From Archilochus colubris (Eukaryota > Chordata > Aves > Apodiformes > Trochilidae): DNA of 64,000 nt. The DNA is taken from the NCBI GenBank assembly GCA_023079485.1, contig CM041104.1:4713676-4777675 (forward strand), written 5' to 3'. Every line of letters starts with the position of its first letter. Within the stretch, counting starts at the first letter, position 1. Below, piece by piece: positions 58,877 to 64,000 of this stretch. The notes below the pieces were generated by a model that was given only the letters and a program-made list of their open reading frames with translations, had not been told where the DNA came from and did no database searches. The position numbers were made by a program, and so were the translations under genes.

Positions 58877-61718
58877 GCAAATGGAGAAATGGGTCTTTGC
58901 ACTCAAAGGCTGAGAATTTTACAACCACAGCTTCTCTCAAGGGGTTGTATTTCTGCAAATTCAGGAGAGGACTTCCAATCTAATACAGAATATTAAAAAA
59001 AGTAAATAAATCAGTTTCTTTGTGCATCTTGCTTCAGACACACAAACATTGTTGGGTGTATATTTAAGGTTAAGCTGTTTGCTTTTTTTGGAGTTGAGAT
59101 GACATTTTCTGCTAAGTGAGAGAAGATGCAGAGCAGAGTAGAGCTTTGCCTTTTGCAGAATGGGCAGCTGTCAGCATCCAAGGAGTGCCTGTTTTCATTA
59201 TTCCACCTAAAAATTTGCCCAACTCAAAACACCGGGAGTACCAATAAAACCTCTAACATCCTCCTAGTCTTTCCTGTGCCTTATTAATGGCTTTTACTGA
59301 ACATCTTGTTATAGAGCATTGAGAAGTTCTTGAGTATGACAGTGTGCACTGGAGATAGAAGTGGTGGAATGAAAATGTGGATCTGCCTGATGCTTCTTCA
59401 TCTTGCCATAATATGCAGAACTGGATCCAGGCTCCCCAGAGTTTGGAGGACAGGGTTGTGGGTTTTTTTTTAATTTTGGCCTCAATCTGATCTCAGATAA
59501 GAAGGCTGAGCTGCCCCAGATGGTCTCACAGTGATTTGTGGTAGGAACATGATCAGTTGTTTTCTTACAGCAACACAAGTACCATGACAACTGGGAAAGG
59601 GGAACTCTGCAGTGTCTGCACAGAGGGGAGATTTCAACATCAGACATGGCCAAACTCTGATGGGGAGTGAAAGCCAGAGGGGCTGAAGGTCACAGACTTG
59701 TGCAGAAAAGGTGAAAGAGACTGGAGAAGGTGGAATTGGGTTTCTGAGTAATGAAAGGTTTAAATGAGCTGAAATGGCAGCAAGAAAAGATGACAAGGAG
59801 GGCGTGAGAGACTTCGGGATGATTTTACCTCAAACTGCAGGACATAAACATGAGAGGGAACAAAATAAGAGGAAACTTTACCCAAGCTCTAGGGGAAAAT
59901 AAACCAGAGATGCCTATAGCAGATTTAACCCTCATGTCTGCAACAGACCTACCCACACCTTTGCACTGCTGGGAGGTTAAACCATGAACCAGATTGCAGT
60001 TTGCCCCCTGGCTCATTTCTTCTGGGAAAAAAAAAAAAAGTATGAAAGCGAATGAATTGGTAGGAGGGCTGTGCTATAAATCATCCCAGCAGAAGTGGAA
60101 GGTTGACATAATTTTTCACTTGCATCTTGTTGATGAGAAGGTGATTTACAAATCAACAGACTCTAAAGAGAGGTACACTAAAAGCCTTCAGAAAAAAAAT
60201 GACATGTGCAGAGACAAAGCTGCAGAACTGGGTCCTATGTGGAATTTAAAGTAGATCAAGTAATAGTATACAAGGATGAGAAAGCATTTAAGAAGCAGTG
60301 ACTGTGTTTTGGGCACATTCTTTGACAAAACCTAAAGGGGACCACAAAAAAAGGCAGTGTGTACACAATCAGTCACCTTGGAGAAATTATTTAATAAAGG
60401 GGATTGGATATTTGGAGGAGTTGCAGGACATAAAATCAGAGTGGGGGAGAACAGCATCGAGAGGTGATGCCTGTTAGCCAGAGATAAAGAGGACATGGGA
60501 AAGATCAGGAGGGTTTTCTGCCAAGCCATGTTTGAGGTGAGAGGAGGGAAAGTGTCTGTGTGTGTAGGAGGGCACAAATGAGATGAATCATGTTCAAAAC
60601 CAGAGTCCCGTGAGCAGCAGAACCAACGTAGCCCTTGGACGTATGGCTCAGGAGTGACTCAATTTTCTGATGTCTCATAAGGGATGAGCTCATACAGAAG
60701 TTTTAGTAGAAGCACTGACAAAATTAATTTCCTGAACCCGAGCACCTATTTTCCTAAGCCTTGGAAACATTTAATAACTTTGAACACACCAACAGATGGG
60801 TTGATATTGGGTAAGAGGGCCAAAAGCTACCAGGGAGAAACTGATAGCCAGAGGATGGGAGGCACCAGCAGGGACATGATGCTGCACTGGAACCAGGCTA
60901 GAAAACAGCACTGTCAGCTTTTGTGTGCTGCACTGGGGTATTTTCATTCAGTTATTAATAATCTGGTTAGCAAAAGAACATGAAAATATTGGCAAACTGG
61001 AACCCAGGTTAATTTTTTTTCCTGTAATTTTTTAAACTACATTTATCTAGTAAACAGCTATGAACAACTTGAAGCTGATGGGGCACCCAGTGCCTTGTGG
61101 TCCTAGAGAACAGCGTTGCTCTAACCATATTCCCATGAAGTCTCACCTTGCTGTAACCTGTGGTGGTACATTCAGCTCCATCTGTAATAAAATGGCAATT
61201 AAAAGACTCCAGGAGGTTTTATTACCTGGTATAGTTGAAACACTTGCAGATGCAGTAATGGAAGTACTGATCAAAGTTTGACTGGTATTAATTATGTTTT
61301 CAGGCACTTCACTACTTCCTACTTTCCAGCTAGGGCCAGAGGAGAGGCATCAAAGAACTGCCAGAGCAGTGATTGTCCCCATAACATCATCACCAGCAGC
61401 ACTCAGGAAGTCCTGCTAAAAACTCCATCTTCCTTTGGGAGAAATACTTGAATTTCTAGGCTTGAGTATTTTGAGTAAAGCCTGGATGCCTAAGTGAAAT
61501 TGCTAAATATTTTAAGCCAAGGCAAATGGTCCAAGTTTTTCCAAGGGCTTTTACATTCAGCTTCCACAAGCCAAAGAAGCAGGGCCAATGCATTCTTATG
61601 TCCTGAGGGATGACCAAGAAAAATGTTTCTAGAAACTTCTAGAGAAAACAGTTTGCACTGTGACTGAACCCTGAAGAAATTAACCTCAGAAAAGACAGAA
61701 AATTAGAACTCTGTATAG

Positions 61719-61734
61719 ATTTGCATGTTAATTA
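61719..61734 (+). promoter_or_regulatory. Octamer plus TTAATTA composite
   Basis: A perfect octamer ATTTGCAT (61719-61726) is followed after one base by TTAATTA (61728-61734), a POU-specific plus homeodomain arrangement. Motif match only. Confidence 0.25.
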
Positions 61735-64000
61735 CTCTATGAAATTGGATGGGGAGTCTTAAATAGCCTTTAGACTTAAACATACATTTTCAAATCCATT
61801 ATCATTACTTCTCATCTGCAGGAAAGTAATACCCTAAATACAGAGAACACCGAACAAATGTAAAGGAAGGTAAAGTCCCTGTCCAGAGAAATTCAGAATC
61901 AATGCAAGCAGAATTGGGAGGAAAGGGGTAAAAAAAGCAAAGAAATGAGCACTACTATAGCAGGCAAGTGGTCGAGCTGGGTAGAAAAGGATTTCTCTTC
62001 CTGCAGAATATTTGAGAATTTTTAAATGTTCCCAAACCACAGTCAGATGAAGCCAAATCTTTTCAATGTGTTTTGCTGAAACTATTAACAAAAGCAAATA
62101 TCAAAACAGTTTGGTTTTCAGCAACATTAAAAAATAATCCCCAAACTGAAAGAATAATTTGAAAACACTGGGAACAGCCAGAAGCTGGAGGCTTTCTGCT
62201 TTGGGGTTTGTTTGTTTTTAAGGAAGTAGGTGGAAAGTTTCTTCCAAAATAATGGAAAAAGTGAAAATGTGTTTTTTCTTTCAAAAATATTTTGTAGGGA
62301 AATACTTGTGATTTTCTGCTCCCTATACTTCAGAAGCAAACTCTCAGAGCAGTGACCCTAGAGCCAGGGAGCTCCAAGCTGCAAGAGGGCCATGACTCAG
62401 GAAAGGTCACAGTTGTTCATCATTTTGCTGAGATGTGGGACTTGGGAAGAGGAACTACTGTTGACTCATTTATCCTGGAGGGGGGAAAGGTGAGTCCCTC
62501 ATGGTACTCCCACTTTCCCATAGAAGGGATCCCTTCAAGATGCCCTCAGCAGCCCACAGAAGAGGGCAGTTTCTTTAGGTGATGCTTCTCCAGAGAGAAG
62601 CTTCAGGACACAGCTTCAAATCCTGTGTTTATCAACATGGGATGCAGCAGTTGTTCTCTCATAGAGACCCTTCCTCTGGAGAGCTGCTGCAAGGAACCAT
62701 TCAGTAGAAGGGAACAGATGAAAGAGCTCCTGGGAGCAGCACTGCTGGTGGCACAAACCTCTCAGAAAATGTTCAGCTTCCTGTTGCCTTGGGAGATCTT
62801 TCCTGGCTGTAACCAGTAGTAACTTTTGCAACTCCAGACCAGCACATCCTGATGCCCTATACCTAAAACTAATTTTGAAGGTCTGTGCAAAGTTTCTAGC
62901 AAAGCAGTAGAATTATTTTTTTTTTATCATCCAAGTGTGGTCAGCCACGTGTCTTGCCTAGATCAAGAAAAGCCTCTTTCTTTTTTTTCTCTTACTGCAG
63001 GTGCAGGGGGGAATGGCCAGGTGCCTTCTCACACCAGCATGCATGGCAGGACTGGCCCCACACCTCTGCTGGGTGCTGGGTTCTGAACAGCCATGAGGGC
63101 AGGCAAGGACAGGCATGTAGTGAGCAGGGGCACAGCCAAGGAGACACCCAAGGAAGCAGTCAATGCATTTATCATTAGCTTGGGGTTAGTAACCGAGTGC
63201 AGAATCTGAAGAACCACCCAGCTGTCAGACAATTATTCATTTTTTGCCTCTCGTCAGGTGCCTGGAAAGCATTCCTCTTCAGTAATGAAGAAAATAAAGC
63301 TGTTGGAAGAACCACAGCTCCTTGCAGTCTTACCTTTCCAAGACACCCTTTCAAACTACTGTGTGGTGTCTTGGTTGCTGAAGGAGTCAGGACTTGGTCT
63401 TCAGAAAACTGAAGGAGTGAGATCATGGGGCTGCAGGATTGGGCCTTTATGACTTCAGGAGCATTACACTACCCCTGGGTTTCAGCTGATGTGGTTCCTG
63501 GGCTCAGCTCCAGGAAAGCCCAGGCTGTCTCAGCATCTAAGCTGGTAGGATACTCAGCATCTCACTTCAGGATCAGAGGAGCCCTACCTCACCCTGGCAC
63601 TGCATTGCAGGTTGGTGACATGACTAATGTCTGTCAACACTGACAGGAGGAGTTTGGTTTTAATTGTTCTTTACAATACCTCCCAGCACGATGGCACATG
63701 TTTCCAGGCAGCACTGCCCTTTATAAAGGTAACCAAATGCTTTTTTCGTGTTAAGACCCCATCTGCAGTAAATTAGAACCTTGCCAAACCTAGAATACTC
63801 AGGCTGAAGTTTTCCATAGCAGTCATCTGCCAGTGTAGAAAATTCTATTAATTAGTTGTTTCTCTGAGCATCTGAGCCATGGCTCTCATACTTTGGTAGG
63901 AGGAATAGGAATAGGATGAAATCTGTGGAAAGCCAATCCTTAATCTACAAAGGTTTGCAGGACAGGGGAGCTTGTTTGGGACCAAGTGCTGGTTTGACTT

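Larger units (their letters stand above)
57533..64000. other. Unique non-coding sequence
   Basis: No gene or clear mobile element is recognised. A25 at 58852-58876 and A13 at about 60027-60040 are simple tracts. A good acceptor-like string (CTCTTACTGCAG) ends at 63000 but no exon with a matching donor is recognisable. An octamer/homeodomain composite lies at 61719-61734. Confidence 0.55.

Noticed and set aside
63001..63120. Possible exon after the CTCTTACTGCAG acceptor
   Set aside because: No convincing donor in a compatible frame and an unrecognised peptide.

Overview
The window looks like non-coding DNA from a bird nuclear genome. The best evidence is three CR1 LINE fragments. The one at 40671-40966 still has the 3'-terminal ATTCTATG-type repeats and the internal blocks typical of avian CR1. 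Other signs agree: recognisable repeat density is very low, base composition is moderately AT-rich, CpG is depleted, and homopolymer A/T tracts and short microsatellites are scattered throughout. I cannot name the species, chromosome or neighbouring genes.

I find no protein-coding gene, tRNA, rRNA, snRNA or recognisable miRNA. The longest open frames (about 160-180 codons) are about what chance gives in 64 kb. They have no recognisable domain, sit in GC-richer patches where stop codons are rarer, and lack a convincing gene structure. The window is best read as intergenic sequence (a gene desert) or the interior of a large intron. Only one segment (36538-36687) has an internal-exon-like layout, and it is weak.

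Layout: 1-8 kb is unique sequence with an old CR1 scrap (1.73 kb), an AT-rich stretch (2.86-3.5 kb) and a homeodomain-motif cluster (6.18-6.21 kb). 8-15 kb holds two ancient MIR-like SINE relics (8.2 and 9.2-9.4 kb), a G-rich patch near 10 kb, and poly-A/poly-T tracts. 15.7-16.5 kb is a repeat-free AT-rich stretch with an RFX X-box-like site and resembles a conserved non-coding element. 16.5-23.4 kb is mixed, with GC-richer patches. 23.4-23.7 kb carries a dense cluster of TAATTA motifs and an imperfect 24-bp palindrome. 24-34 kb is unique sequence with old L2/MIR-like relics at 27.1 and 29.8 kb. 34-38.3 kb holds a paired octamer motif, a 16-bp palindrome, two G-quadruplex motifs flanking an inverted GATA pair, and a perfect 11-bp hairpin. 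40.7 kb has the best-preserved CR1. 43.5-44.5 kb is another AT-rich candidate conserved element followed by a compound inverted repeat. 51.5 kb has an old CR1. 52-64 kb is unique sequence with A-rich tracts, one old repeat relic (57.5 kb) and an octamer/homeodomain composite (61.7 kb).

No undescribed biological system could be demonstrated. The most plausible function is cis-regulation by a few conserved-looking non-coding elements. Every such call rests on reading motifs and composition only, and needs a multi-species alignment.
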